Below, piece by piece: positions 10,738-22,710 of a DNA stretch of 64,000 nt. Under the pieces are notes generated by a model. The model was not told where the DNA came from. It did no database searches and was given only the letters and a program-made list of their open reading frames with translations. Numbering within the stretch: the stretch's first letter is position 1; each line of letters opens with the position of its first letter. The translations under genes were made by a program, and so were the position numbers. The DNA comes from Gnetum montanum (taxonomy: Eukaryota > Streptophyta > Gnetopsida > Gnetales > Gnetaceae), in contig MNCI01025086.1 of NCBI GenBank assembly GCA_015680685.1, positions 830,658 through 894,657 of the forward strand. The letters are read 5' to 3'.

Positions 10738-11311
10738 CCTTGTAGCACTTTGGATAGATTAAATATTTTATTTATACATTTAATTTTTTCAATTATTTAT
10801 TATATGTTTTCCAGTAATTAAGTTAATGAGGCAATTAAGTAAGATAGATTACACACATAAGTATGATTGCTTTGAGCATAACACATATTCACTTAGTAAT
10901 CCCAGCAACATTATTGCTTGGTATGCCTAGTAGCATAGCACTTGGTTGCCTAGCAATGGATACATGGGTTTAGGATGTGTACAGAAAGTGGATTGAATGC
11001 TTATGTTAGGATTAGTTAGACATTAGTTAATTAGTTAAAGTAAATTAGGCAATCCAATTACTCTATCTCTTTTTAAGCATCAAAACCATAAAAATACAAA
11101 ATGATAAAAATTAGATGCCTCAATTACACTTAACCATACCATTGTACATCACAAGTGTAATTAGGAATACAATGATTGACCTTAAGGCAAGATCCACTTC
11201 CTAGAGGACTAGTGCATTGGAAACAATAAAGTCTATATAATTCGACCGAATCACATGTGAATGCTTTGTGATTCGTATGGTTGGACATAGGGGTACCTTG
11301 CCGCTCATCAT

Positions 11312-11329
11312 TGGTGCCATTGCTAGGGA
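11312..11329 (+). other. Element B: primer binding site, tRNA-Asp type
   Basis: TGGTGCCATTGCTAGGGA begins one base after the LTR. It matches 14 of 18 bases of TGGCGCCGTTGCCGGGGA, the complement of the plant tRNA-Asp 3' end as I remember it. All four differences are C-to-T or G-to-A. Confidence 0.8.
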
Positions 11330-11460
11330 CTTTGTTGAAATGTGTGCTATTTAGGTTTAAGTAAATACTATTAATATCATTGTACGAACCTTAATGTTAA
11401 TATCATTCCTGCTATACATAGAATTATAAAGCACACTAACATTTTATTTCATATTGCAAA

Positions 11461-13263
11461 ATGTCTTCTTCTCACAAGTGCAAAGATGTCAAACCGTTGG
11501 TTCCACAAGAGTGTAAAGTGGTATATACTCATCCAGATGAGTTTTTGCTAGACTTCACCTTCATCCTACATCAGGATGAATAGCTATGATGATGTGATAT
11601 GGAGGGAAACATCATCTTTCCCCCCAATTAATATATGCTCGGGATGCTATTTAGAACCCTTAAAAAGTTGGGCATTGTAGATCTTCATGAAGAATACATT
11701 GTGAATGGTTATAATACTAGGAAATACTATCCTACCAAAACACAATGCAAATGAGATCAACATCAGGAGAAGCTCCATGAGGTTATGAAGGGAAGAAATT
11801 TTACTAATCGCTTATTCCTACTAGATCAAGATGACAATGAGGGTTCTCCCTTTGAAGGTTCTCAACATGATGATTCTCCACCCCCTGTTATTGGTGATGA
11901 GGGTTTGAACCTGAACTTGCAATCTACTATTCATAAACTTGATTTAGGAAAAAGTGGCAGCCAAAGTAGTGACTCAAGAAAGCATCATAATAGTAAGGGA
12001 TCTAAGGATGATAATCGTAATAAGCGAAAAAGTGGTGGTGGTGGTAGTCCACCTTCCTCTTCATCTAATTCTGAACATTCCTCTTCATTTGATGGTTCTC
12101 ATAGAAGCTATCATTGGAATAACTATGATGAAGGTGATCAATGAGATAACAATGACTGTGAAGGCCACCAAGACTAAAGTGATGGTTGAAACCATCATCG
12201 ACATCATCGATGCAGTGATGATGATGAACATCTATTAGCAACTAGAAGTATGTTCAACATTGTAGAGGTAGTTAAAATTCCAACTAGCCATATGAAAGAT
12301 AGTCAGATCAAGCACTTAGACATGAATAATATTCCAAGATTTTAAGGGGGATACAATTCTAATCTGTAGACACATCTATAAGCTTTTCATGATGCCTATG
12401 CATTATAGAACATAGAAAATGAATGATAGAAACTCAAGCTTTTCCCCAAGACACTCATCAAGGAAGCTAAAAGTTGGTACCAGTCTTTGGAGCTGGAATC
12501 TATCTGCAAATGGAGTACCATGTTGGAGCTATTTAATGACAAATATCAGACATACTCTAGAGTGTCTAATCTAAGAAGGCAAATCCAAGGCTAGAAATAG
12601 TGAACACATGAACCCTTAGATGCTGCCATGGGTAGATACTATTCACTCTTACATCGATGCCCTAGATATGGTTATTCTCAAAGGGAAAAACTTCACCACA
12701 TTAGAGATGGGCTTAGAGTAGAGACTAGGATAATTCTTGGGGTGTATGCCCAAGAAAGATTGTCTAAATTAAGAGCTCATTACATCCAAAGGCTAATAGA
12801 GCATGTAGCAAAAGAAGAACATGAGCTATAAAAAAGGGAAAGGGCTAAAGAGTATAATAGGGACCCTTCCATCAAGAAACATGTGGTCCAATTTTGTGAT
12901 GGGAAGGAGTCACCAGTTGATGAAGTGGTGAACAGAAAAACCTTGCCCATCCAAAAATCTATTTCTAATATTTTGACAAATGTTGACAAGTTATGGGACT
13001 CTTTGGATGAAAAGATTCAAACTATTATGAAGATCATTGAGGAATCCAAAGTGCAAAATAATGATCATAACCATAGAAGGAAAAAAGAAGATGAGCATGC
13101 CTATCAAAGAGGTAAGGAAAAAGTTGTACTAGTAGAGGAAGTTGTGGGAACTAACTTTGATGATGAAACTAATTATGAAATCTATCAATATGAACATCCA
13201 AATGGATGTTTCCCTATGGTGTCACACTTACAAGAGTCTAGGATGTATGCCTTGAATCCTTGA
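11461..13263 (+). pseudogene. Element B: gag pseudogene, single frame
   Basis: The start at 11461 (MSSSHKCKDVK) was chosen because the aligned positions in C and F keep the following Ser-Ser-like codons. The start at 11461, the segments at 11785, 12628 and 12883, and the final stop at 13261-13263 share one frame, so the lesions are nearly all in-frame stops. In order: an N-terminal part with LDFTFILHQDE; a Ser/Gly/Asp/His-rich low-complexity segment (11850-12130); a capsid-like region with LKLFPKTLIKEAKSWYQSL (about 12430-12500) and FNDKYQTYSRVSNLRRQIQG; SLLHRCPRYGYSQREKLHHI; and a charged C-terminus ending in GCFPMVSHLQESRMYALNP. The role would be the virus-like particle shell. No zinc knuckle is seen. 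Confidence 0.85.
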
Positions 13264-13809
13264 TTAGCACGTAGGCAAGCATCTAGATGATTGCATTATC
13301 CTCAAGGTAATCCAAGGTAGTTCCACCACCAACAATAAGCTTACTACCCTAGTGGAACTCCTCCACAACCTTATGAACAATACCAACAGTGGGTCAACTA
13401 GATCCATATGGGTACTATGTTTAGCAACCTATCTCTCTAAGAAGTTCTATAAGTCATACCTCATTTTAGCATCAATATTACCTTTTAGAGGACCACTGAA
13501 CACATTCACCATCTACTTGAGGGGAAAACCCATATCCATATCCATACCACCCTTTGCATTCCTCCACACACATAGCTTCACCTTCAATACAATTACCTCT
13601 TGCTCCATTCATGTACGGAGAGATTCCTTCATAGCCACAACAATGAAATGCTACGAGGGCTATACACTCACAATTGGCTTTCTAGCTAAGTGGTTTGGAT
13701 AATTGATTTAGGAAAAGACCTTTCTTCTAACCCAACAGTCCTCTTCAACCCTCACAATCTAGTTTGGTTGATTGTCTTGCATCTCCAGTACCCTCATCCT
13801 CTACATCAA

Positions 13810-16800
13810 ACATCTTCAAGTGTCCCTCAAATGATGTGCCGCCTAGGATTTACACTGGAATGCTAACTCATGTTGTTTTCAACTAGGTCAAGGCTAGTAA
13901 TCTTTCCATGAAAAGATCTAACCTAGGGAGTCCACTCATTTATCTATAGATCACTGGACATGAGCCATACAAGGCTCTTCTTGACTCTGGTTCTAGAGTT
14001 AATCTCATCTCCCATGACATATACAAGGCCTGGAACCTACCACCTCTTAAGAAGAGAAAATGTTTTCTAGAATTAGTAGATTAGTTGATTACTATTCCAT
14101 TGGGATTAGTAGAGGACATTATGACCATAGTTTGTGGGTGGTGCTATCCTGCTAATTTTCTGGTAATCAAGATGGACAACTACAAAAGTGACTTCCCCAT
14201 CATTATGGGAATGGTTTGGTTAAGCATGGTCGATGCACGTATGGGTATAAGGGACCTATCTATACAAATATCCAAGGAAAATGAACTAGGTAAGATTAAT
14301 AAGAAGCATATTCCATGCATTACATATAGTGATAATGGATGAAATTGCATGCAAAAGATTTGGTTGATCAAAAGCACATACATTAAGGCATGTAATCAAT
14401 ATGCACAAGAAATCAATATTCAAAGGTGTCTATATGAAGCAACCATAAAATATAAGGGCACCTAGTGGTTGATAGCTGATCCAAATAGCAACACATTATG
14501 CATGGAACCAACTGAGAGCTTAACATGTGCTTATGTTAAAGGCATGGAAAAAATTGAACAAGTTCATTTTCAACTCTTTGATGAATATGATGATACCTAT
14601 TAAGGAAAGTTGGAAATCCCTAAGAACTTCAAGCATGATCCCTTAGAGCTAAAAACATTCCTATTCGACATGGAATATTCATTTTTAAATAATAGTAAAC
14701 TAGTCATAATTAATGTCAACCTTGCTCCTGAACAATAGGAAAAGTTGTTGAAGGTGGTTAACAAATGGCTAATAGCCTTTTCTTGGTCATATCCTGAGCT
14801 AACAAGAATCAATCCTAGGATATGCTAGCATTGCATTTACATTGAGCCAACCATGAAGCCTAGAAGGTAGTCATAGAGTTAGTTGAATCCTAAATTGAAG
14901 GAAATCATCAAAGAGGAAATTGAACAATTCCCTCAAGGTAGGGTTCATCTATCCCATTGTTGATAGTGAGTGGGTTAGCCCACTCATAATTGTACCAAAG
15001 AAAGATGGAAAATGGTAGGTTTGCATTGACTTCAAGATGTTGAATATGACAACATTTAAAGATCATTTTCCTTTGCCATTTGTGGACCAAGTATTGGACA
15101 CCATATCTAGGCATTGTTATTATAGCTTCTTGGATGGTTATATTGGCTAGAACCAAATCCAAATTGCACTAGAAGATATGGCCAAGACAACATTCAAAAG
15201 TCCTTGGGGAACTTTTGCATATTGTAAAATGCCATTTGGTATATGCAATGCCTCTATAGCATTTCAATGTTTGGTTCTTAGTATCTTCCAACAATAGATC
15301 GGTAGTGGTGTGGAAGTCTTCATGGATGACTTTTTCATCTATGGAGCTACATTTGAGTAAGCCTTGAACTGCCTTGAGTAGGTATTGAAGAGATGTGTTA
15401 AAAAAAATGTACAACTCAACTGGAAAAAGAACTATCTCATGGTTTAAGAAGGCATGTTAGGGCATCAAATTTCACAAAATGGGATTAAGGTAGACCCAAA
15501 AAAAAATAAGGGTCATCTAAGGAATAACACACCAACTAGAGACCATTAAAGATGTTTAATCATTCCATGGACACACTAGCTACTACCGATGGTTCATAGA
15601 GAATTTCTCTAAGATCACAAAGCCGTTGGTATAGCTTACAAAGAAAGAAGCACCTTTCATCTAGACTAAGGATTGTGAACATGCATTCCAATAATTAAAT
15701 AGAAACTCATAGAAACACCAATCCTATGAGCACTAGACTAGTCCAAACCCTTCCACATCATGACAGATGCATCTACTATGCCTTGGGAGCAATGCTCACA
15801 CAAGTGGACAATAAGAAACATCCATACTACATCCACTGCATGAGTCAAAGCATTATGGAAGCACAGTTAAATTACATCACCATGGAAAAAGAGTTTATGG
15901 TAATGGTGTATGCTTTGAAAAATTTTAGGCACTATGTGCTTGGCTACAAAGTATTTTTTCACATGGACCACAGTGTAATTCGCTTCCTCATGAATAAGCC
16001 AATGATGAGTCCTTGTGTCATATAGTGGCTTATGATCTTGTAGGAATTCAATATCATGATGGTAGATTGAAAAGGAACTAAGAATGTGGCCACTGACTAC
16101 GTCTCTCACTTAAGATGGGATAATAAAGAGGAGGAAAGTTTGCTCTTTGATCAATTTCTAGATGAACTCCTCTTTACAAGAGCAATAAGTGAACAAACAC
16201 CTACAAAGGCCACATGGTCCAATGGCATCCTCACCTATCTTCTCATTCAAAAGATGCCATAAGATTTGGATTTTAAAAAGAGGCAAAAATTTCTTCATCG
16301 GGTCAAATACTTCATGTAAATCAATAGACACCTCTACAAGGCGTGTGTTGATGGCCTGATTCATTGGTGTGTCCCTACCAAAGATCAACTACACATTCTC
16401 TAGGATGCTCAAAAACAGCTTTGCGGAGGCCACTATGCAGGGAGATGCATAACCATAAAAATCTTGATGGTAGGATACTACTGGCCTATAATCTTTAGGG
16501 ATGCCCACTAGTTTGTCAAGTCTTGTAAACATTGTTAATGAGATGGGCTGATGACTACTCACATGGAAGGTATTCAATAGTGGATTCAACCATTGGAACC
16601 TTTCGACATATGGGGCATTGACTTTATGGGTCCCATCACATCCATGTCCAATGGAAAGGCATATATTCTAGTAGCAGTTGATTATTGCATAAAATGGACA
16701 AAAGTAGCAGCTGTTACTAATTGTACATCATCTACTACTACTAAGTTTATACAACAAAATATTATAAATAGGTTTGGAATGCCACGTTTACTAATTTTTG

Positions 16801-17450
16801 ATAATGAAACTCATTTCGCAGGTGTCACTTTTAGAAAATTAATGCAACATCTCAGGGTTGAACATAAATTAACAACACCTTATCACCCCCAATCTAATGA
16901 TCAAGTAGAGGTAACCAACTGGGAGATCACAAAAATACTAACACAGACCATTAGCAAAATATAGGAAGGATTAGAGTACAATTCTTAACGATGCTTTCTA
17001 GGCTTATTATTCAACTTGGAAACTTCCTATTGTTTATTCTCCCTATGAGTCAGTGTACAAGAAACTTCCAATGCTCCTAAGTTAATCTGAGCTCTATACA
17101 CTCTCAATAGCCTATGATCTAATTCTAGCATAAAGAAAAAGATTAATCATCCTAAAAATGCTAGATGAAAATTGATTAGTGGCCCTATCCTTGAATGAGG
17201 TGAATAAGGCATTCAGCAAGCAACATCATGACCTTAGAATCAGGAAAATAAAATGTCAACCAGAAGATAAGGTTCTCTATTGGAACCACACACATGTACC
17301 CCAAAAGGAAAAATTCCAAACATTGTGGGAAGGACCTTATATAATTGATCAAACCTTTCCCTATGAGGCCATGTTGATCTACAAGCTTGAAAGCCCAAGT
17401 GAAAAGTAGTTGGTCAACATCCAACAAGTAAAACCTTTCCTCGAACTGTG
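13810..17450 (+). pseudogene. Element B: pol pseudogene (protease, RT, RNase H, integrase)
   Basis: The protease site ALLDSG is intact at 13974-13991. RT runs from about 14880 to 15700, with SEWVSPLIIVPKKDGKW, the catalytic FMDD at 15319-15330 and KVDPKK downstream. RNase H-like sequence lies at 15726-16100 (HPYYIHCMSQSI, then FFHMDHSVIRFLMNKP). Integrase spans about 16150-16990, with a zinc-binding end (GGHYAGRC then KSCKHC) and the core acidic residues in [16 protein letters not shown] and QVEVTN, the last two 35 residues apart. This is the only copy here that keeps the integrase Glu. A GPY/F-like tail reads FQTLWEGPYII (about 17310-17345). Protease (frame 3) and the FMDD (frame 1) are in different frames, and RNase H and integrase return to frame 3. 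Numerous stops are present. Confidence 0.88.
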
Positions 17451-17522
17451 ATAGGACAGTGTAACTACCACCTCAATGGATGGACAACCACATTTCATTT
17501 TTTGAATCTTCTCCTTCCAACT

Positions 17523-17540
17523 CAGTCATGGGGGAGATGG
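17523..17540 (+). other. Polypurine-tract-like motif at the end of pol (element B)
   Basis: CAGTCATGGGGGAGATGG resembles the polypurine tract that precedes the 3' LTR (for example CAGTCATGGGGGTACGATG in element C, 35162-35180). The same motif ends pol in C, F and G. Its translation SHGGDGH is also conserved, so protein coding could explain the match. Confidence 0.4.
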
Positions 17541-19110
17541 ACATTTTTGCTGACAATCCATAATGGCCTCTTAATTTTTCTACTTTTTGTTTTCCATGTT
17601 TTTGATTTTACAAGTTATTTATTTTACAAATTTTTTATTTCTCAAAATTTTCACCATTGTTAGTACCTTTGATGCTTTCTTGATTATTTAACACTTTCTT
17701 ATATATTTTACTTTGTTTTATTTTGATTCAAGTGTGATATTTTTTTATTTTTACTAATAAAATTGCTTTATTGCCATAGGACACAGTGCCACTATTGTTG
17801 TTTACTAATGATGGTTTGTGCTTAATGTTGCAATTGTCGATGTTTGGTTTCTATTTTTGAATTATGATGTTTGATGAATTTGACATGATTTCTTTTTCAT
17901 GGAATAGGCAATGAGTTCACATCATCTACCCTTCCAATAAACTCTCTAGTTTTCCTTATTCTAGAAATTTGAGGTTTCTTCCATTAAAGAGATTTTTAAT
18001 CAATTGGTGACCTTGGTAGTTCTAGAATTGGGAAGGATTCAAAGGTTTGTAAAGGGTGTGACTTCAAGAGGACTCAATACTCTTTGTACTCTTCTACTTG
18101 CTTGAGGGCTTGAGTGTTTTTCACAAACTTCTTCTTGTTCCATACCAACCACTGATAGGAAGTCAAATAAGTCTTTGCATGGTGTGGTTTCCATCATAAA
18201 AAATTCAAAAGAAAAAAAATGATGGGAATTCAAAGCACAACCCTTAGACATGAATAATTCCTTGCATGGTATGGTTCCCATTTTAAAAAAAACAACAATG
18301 AAAGTTCAAAGCACATCCCTTGGACAAATAAATGGGCTACTAGCACTGGTTATGAGACTCGAATGACATGCACCTATGCTTGAAGGTCCACTCTAACTAA
18401 TTCCCTCTCTCACACTTCCTACTTCTCTTTTCTTCTGTTTGTGGAATAATGGTTATTTTGTGGAAGCACTCTTGTGTCTCAAGTGATTGGATCAGTCTTA
18501 GAGTAGTGATATGAAGTCCCTGAAAGTGGCTAGTTTTGGTCTGGACTAAGGATGGATCTTCTTAGGTCATTTTAAACACAAATTCCACAAGGGACTTCAT
18601 ATGACTTCAATTTGGAACTCCATTCCACCTTCTCTTTCATCCATCCATGTTGCCATAACTCACCTCATTGCTTATGCTCTATGTCTTGGTTTGATGTGTT
18701 GGAATTCTTGAGTAGATTATTTTTGGTTGGTCCTTAACTTTTCATGCCATTAAATTAACTATGGGGCCCATGGACTCTTTAGTTGAGGTTATGCAAGGGA
18801 AAAAAGGGCATGAGCCTACTATGGGGAGGATCCACTTTCATAGCTCTTGGTCTGGTTAGTTAAGGTCTCTTACCTTTGACATTGTCACAATTCTATCTCT
18901 CACATATTCTATTGAGTATTTCACTTAGTGCTCATTAACCTTTTATTTCATTCATCTCCTAAATCAATTTTTCTCCATTTTCTAGATTTATGAGCTTCAA
19001 CACCTTCTTCTCATGTCTTCATATTGTTCTTGGCCCTTTAAGCTTTCGTTTGATACCACTTTCACTCAGAAACTCCTTATATTTTGCAAGTTTGACCAAA
19101 GTCAATGGTC
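17541..19110 (+). other. Element B: noncoding region between pol and the 3' ORF
   Basis: T-rich sequence after pol, then segments shared with C (33220-34540), F (48500-49730, minus) and G (58850-60230, minus). No long ORF was found. It contains the doubled hairpin at 18172-18327 and ends at the U3-like module at 19111. Confidence 0.65.
18172..18327 (+). repeat. Doubled hairpin unit in the 3' noncoding region (element B)
   Basis: Two copies of a unit of about 75 bp are present (18172-18250 and 18261-18327), each running from TTGCATGGTRTGGTT to a CAAAGCACA-YCCCTTRGAC type end. In the first copy CCATCAT (18191-18197) pairs exactly with ATGATGG (18219-18225). Element C also has two units (33829-33968), while F (49081-49180) and G (59613-59678) have one. 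Confidence 0.75.
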
Positions 19111-19180
19111 ATCAATAGTGGTCAATAGCTACACTGATGAGGCCTCATCGATGCAATGCTTACATCCTATATATATCACT
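19111..19180 (+). promoter_or_regulatory. Internal U3-like promoter module before the 3' ORF (element B)
   Basis: The sequence contains the perfect palindrome GATGAGGCCTCATC (19136-19149), then CGATGCAATGC, then a TATA-rich TATATATAT at 19168-19176. The same order (GGCCTCATC/GATG motifs, about 20-30 bp, TATA box) builds the U3 of its own LTR (22760-22857). It lies about 440 bp before the ATG of the 3' ORF. Element F has the equivalent module. A promoter role is inferred, not shown. Confidence 0.45.
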
Positions 19181-19615
19181 AAGAACTTAGGATTTTTTTG
19201 TCATTTGCTCATAACACACAGGGAATTTTTGTAATTTTTAGAGCCCAAAATCTTCCAGAGCCCATAACTTCCCAACCGTTTGTCCAAATTACTCCATTTT
19301 TTAATCCTACACTTACTGGAGGTAAGATCTTTATCATTAGAGCCACAAACTTTAAGGTTTCTGATGAAAAATTAATGAAATTTTTTGTAAATTTTTCTAA
19401 CTCCTCCAAAAGGTTAATAACCTTAACAACATATAAACATCAACTTTTTCAATAACTACCAACATCCTTTGGGATGATTTATTAATGATAACACATAAAT
19501 AAATAATAATTAAAATAATTAAATCAGCCATGATCACAACTTAGCTAAGTGTAACTATCTCAATTACTTTAAGTTACACAATTATTACTAACCCATGGTC
19601 TCATTGTGATTACTG

Positions 19616-22462
19616 ATGGCACCAAAATAGAAATGTCCATAATAAGGAGAACCCTCTCAACCATAATAGAAGTGGCCCAGAGCTAGAAGCGACCGACAAG
19701 AACAAGTCTAATAACTACCAGAAGCAACCCATGTAACAGGACCTCTTAATGAAGAGCCTAAAGTCGAATATGTCTAAAAGATTCTAGAAGAAGAAGTGCC
19801 TATTGAACAGTTACAATGATGAGAAGTGCCTAGACCCATGCCAAGGCTTGAGGTCACCTTGGCTCAGGCATGTCTTGACATCATTAGATCCCAAGAAACC
19901 CAACGATTAGTTCTTCAAGAGATCAACTTTGGGCCATTCCTTGAGAGAGCTCTAGCAGATGTCAAGACTCATTTGCAAACCTTCCCCATGTGGTCAATAA
20001 TCACATCCAATGGATAATGGTACATGGGAGAGACATAACTCTTTTGAAGTAATAGAAGGCCATGGTCTATAGTAAAAATCAAGGAGATTCAAGTGTCGTA
20101 CTCGATAGAAGGTATCGCACAAGCACTTGGGTTTCCTGACACTGGGACATAGCTAGTAGAACTATCCATGAAGGGTGATTCTAAGGCCAAGAGGGAGTTG
20201 ACCCAGTGATGCTATGGGGTTGATCGTACGGAGTACGATGCACTCACACTAGTGGAGTGAATCTATTTTAAAATTGCAGTTTATCACCTCAATGCAATAG
20301 TGAGGCCAAGTAAGGTTACCGCTTTCTTTGCTCGAGCATGCACCACTCTAAGTGGAAGATTTTTCATCAACCTTCCACAACTAATCTACTTAGAGATCAA
20401 GAAGTGCTTCAAGGAAAATGAATGTGGAAGGAAAATGCTACCCTTTCCATGCCTCATCAAGAAACTTTGCAAAAGGGCAGGCATTGTTCACTACTCCAAC
20501 GATACCATTAGGCATGCTCCTTTGGCCTCATGGTCTGAAATCATGAAAGATAAAGTACCAGCAATGACCTAAGAAGAGGAGCAACTACCACCACCACCCA
20601 ATCAATAAACAACATCAAAGGCCCATGCAACCATTGAGTATTTGCATAAAATCTAGGAATAGCTCTTGAGTAAACAAGAGTAACATGCAAGAATGAGTGG
20701 GGTAGATCCATCTATATACCGACCAGCATTGAGTCACCTTAATGATGTGGCCCAAATAGTTAGTTAGATGGAGAGTTGTGGTTCAATTTTCTCTACCCAA
20801 TGAATGTAGTTTCCTACAAGGTCACATACCACAACTAGGGAGGTGATGGTGTTCTTATCTCAACACCATCTATTCCTAGAAATCTCTAGGAATGTACCCA
20901 CCTTCTCAATGCTTTTGAAGAAAGGTGAAGGGGCAACTATCTTGGTGATGTAGCACCAAGGCTAGGAAATAGTGGCTGAAGTGGTTACTGACTGCTGAAG
21001 CATTGTATGCACCTGTGGAATTTTTACCAAATGTATTTGCACTTTAAGATGTACAAACATTCATAGGCACTATTAGCAAAAAGTTAAACATAGTGTAGCA
21101 TGAAGAATTACTAGAACGATTAGTGGGAATTAGGTAACCAATTTTGAACATCTTTGACTTTCCTGAAGACATCACCACAACTCAGTCAGAGTTGCTAAAT
21201 TCAAGGGGAAAATGCAGAATTTTTAAGCGATAACTAAAAACAACCCAAGAATGAAATCAGCTCTTGGCCATGGAGGTTGTCAAAGTACATGCCTAACTTG
21301 CAAATCTTGTGATCCTTAGCCCAATAATAACAAGAGATGAAGCTTTCAAACAACTTCAAGAACGATTGTAGAAGGCTAAGGAGGAGGCAATTATGACTAT
21401 CTTAAACCAATATGTAGCTGAAGTAAAAATGTATTTAATTCAAAATAACTTAATACAGATGCACTAGGAGAACGAGACCCTGATTGCACAGAATTATCAC
21501 CTATGAAATGTTGACGCTCAAAAGGACTAGATGCAAGAATTTATTTATCAACAGTAAGAGCAGCTTGCTAGGGTGAACATAGAAATAAGGGAATTGGTTG
21601 TAGAAAATCAAAATCTATTAATGGAGGAAGTTCATGCCTTGTGTCAAACATTTGTTTTTGAGATTGCTATCTAGAAGAATGAGGTCCTTAAGTTTGAAAA
21701 AGTGAAAAATCACTATAGAGAACAAGTTGGCCTGTAAAAAGAAGTTAATGAAAAACACATTTAGATGGTGAAGGTGAAAATAAATGAAGCTCTCCAACAA
21801 CTTCAACAAGGAAGAAAAATGTGACAACCCATCATTGATGGGATCAATGCCTACAACAAAGTCGAGATTTACATAAAGGAGTTGTAAATCAAAGAACTGA
21901 CAAAATATATAGAGTTGGCCAATTTTCGATATGCCAACCTAGGAATGCTGACTGTTAGATGATCATGGTCAAAATTAAAGAAGTAAGTGGCTAGCTCATA
22001 TTTGTTATATGAGGTAGAGTTCAAGCATCACAAAGATGCTAAGTAGAAGCTTGAGATTGTACACATTCAACTTGAAGTTCTCAGAGCATGGTTCAAAAGT
22101 CAACAATCAATCGCTAAGAACCTAGCCAAACTAATGAATGACTACTAGGTGTTGAAGGACATAGTTAGGGGGTTTGACATTGAATGCAAATATTTCACTG
22201 CTTAGTTCATCAATGCTATGGAGCTATTTCTAGCAATTCGGTGTCCCTGGAATGTGCCTGTTCCAACCCACATCGATGAAGTTGCATGGACAGTGCACAA
22301 TCCTAGAAGAAAGAAGGAGAAAATGAAAGCATTGCTAGATGCTTTTTGCCTAAAGTTATAGTATTAGCAGGGTAGTTGTAGCCACCTCAACCACCACCTA
22401 TGCATGAAGCTGATGAAGGTCCCTCAGAGCCTCAGAAGCCACCACCACCTGGGACCATCTAA
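19616..22462 (+). pseudogene. Element B: Athila-type 3' ORF (plant transposon domain plus coiled coil), broken
   Basis: The start ATG at 19616 (GTGATTACTGATGGCACC) aligns with the same context in element F at 47751. An N-terminal Pro/Arg-rich part is followed by LVLQEINFGPFLERALADV and MWSIITSNG (19910-20020). At about 20300-20520, FFARACTTLSGRFFINLPQ and LPFPCLIKKLCKRAGIVH resemble the 'putative plant transposon protein' domain (Pfam Transposase_32, from memory) found with Athila-type elements. The region 21360-21830 reads as a long Glu/Lys/Gln-rich coiled coil in another frame. The end (22380-22460) is Pro-rich (QPPPMHEADEGP). In position it corresponds to the env-like ORF of this lineage, but no clear envelope features are visible. 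Several stops and at least one frame change disable it. Confidence 0.7.
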
Positions 22463-22697
22463 TCTTCTCCATCACACTTCACATCATCAAGGAATGTGCT
22501 ATCCAATTTTGAAGAGTTGTATCATAGTGTTCAATTTTGTGTCTTGAACACCATCATTTTTTGTAATGTGTTGATTTGTATACCTAGGCACTCAATTTTT
22601 TGTCAAGTTAGTCAATTTGTTTTATTTGAGAAAAATTAGTTAATAATCCAATACCTTCCAAAATTTTGTAAAAGAAATCAAGGAAAAGTTTTCATTT

Positions 22698-22710
22698 AGT
22701 TGTGGGGGTA
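22698..22710 (+). other. Element B: polypurine tract
   Basis: AGTTGTGGGGGTA stands immediately before the 3' LTR start TGATGAGTCAC. The GGGGGTA form is shared by the tracts of C, F and G. Confidence 0.75.

Larger units (their letters stand above)
10438..11310 (+). repeat. Element B: 5' LTR
   Basis: It runs from TGATGAGTTGC to CCGCTCATCA. The U3 has GGCC- and GATGC-containing motifs (10471-10520), a TATA box at 10535, poly(A) signals at 10714 and 10732, and the conserved U5 end. It is about 33 bp shorter than the 3' LTR, mainly because that copy carries extra GGCCTCATTGATG units in U3. Confidence 0.93.

Noticed and set aside
11312-11329. A tRNA-Asp gene at the primer sites
   Set aside because: Only the 18-base complement of a tRNA 3' end is present. 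No cloverleaf or internal promoter boxes surround it.
13352-13702. Plus-strand open frame of 116 codons between gag and pol of element B
   Set aside because: The related elements read a Pro/Gln/Tyr-rich linker here in the gag-pol frame. This frame (frame 2) is an alternative one without support from C or F.
18172-18327. CRISPR-like array from repeated units
   Set aside because: There are only two units with no regular spacers, located inside a plant retrotransposon noncoding region.
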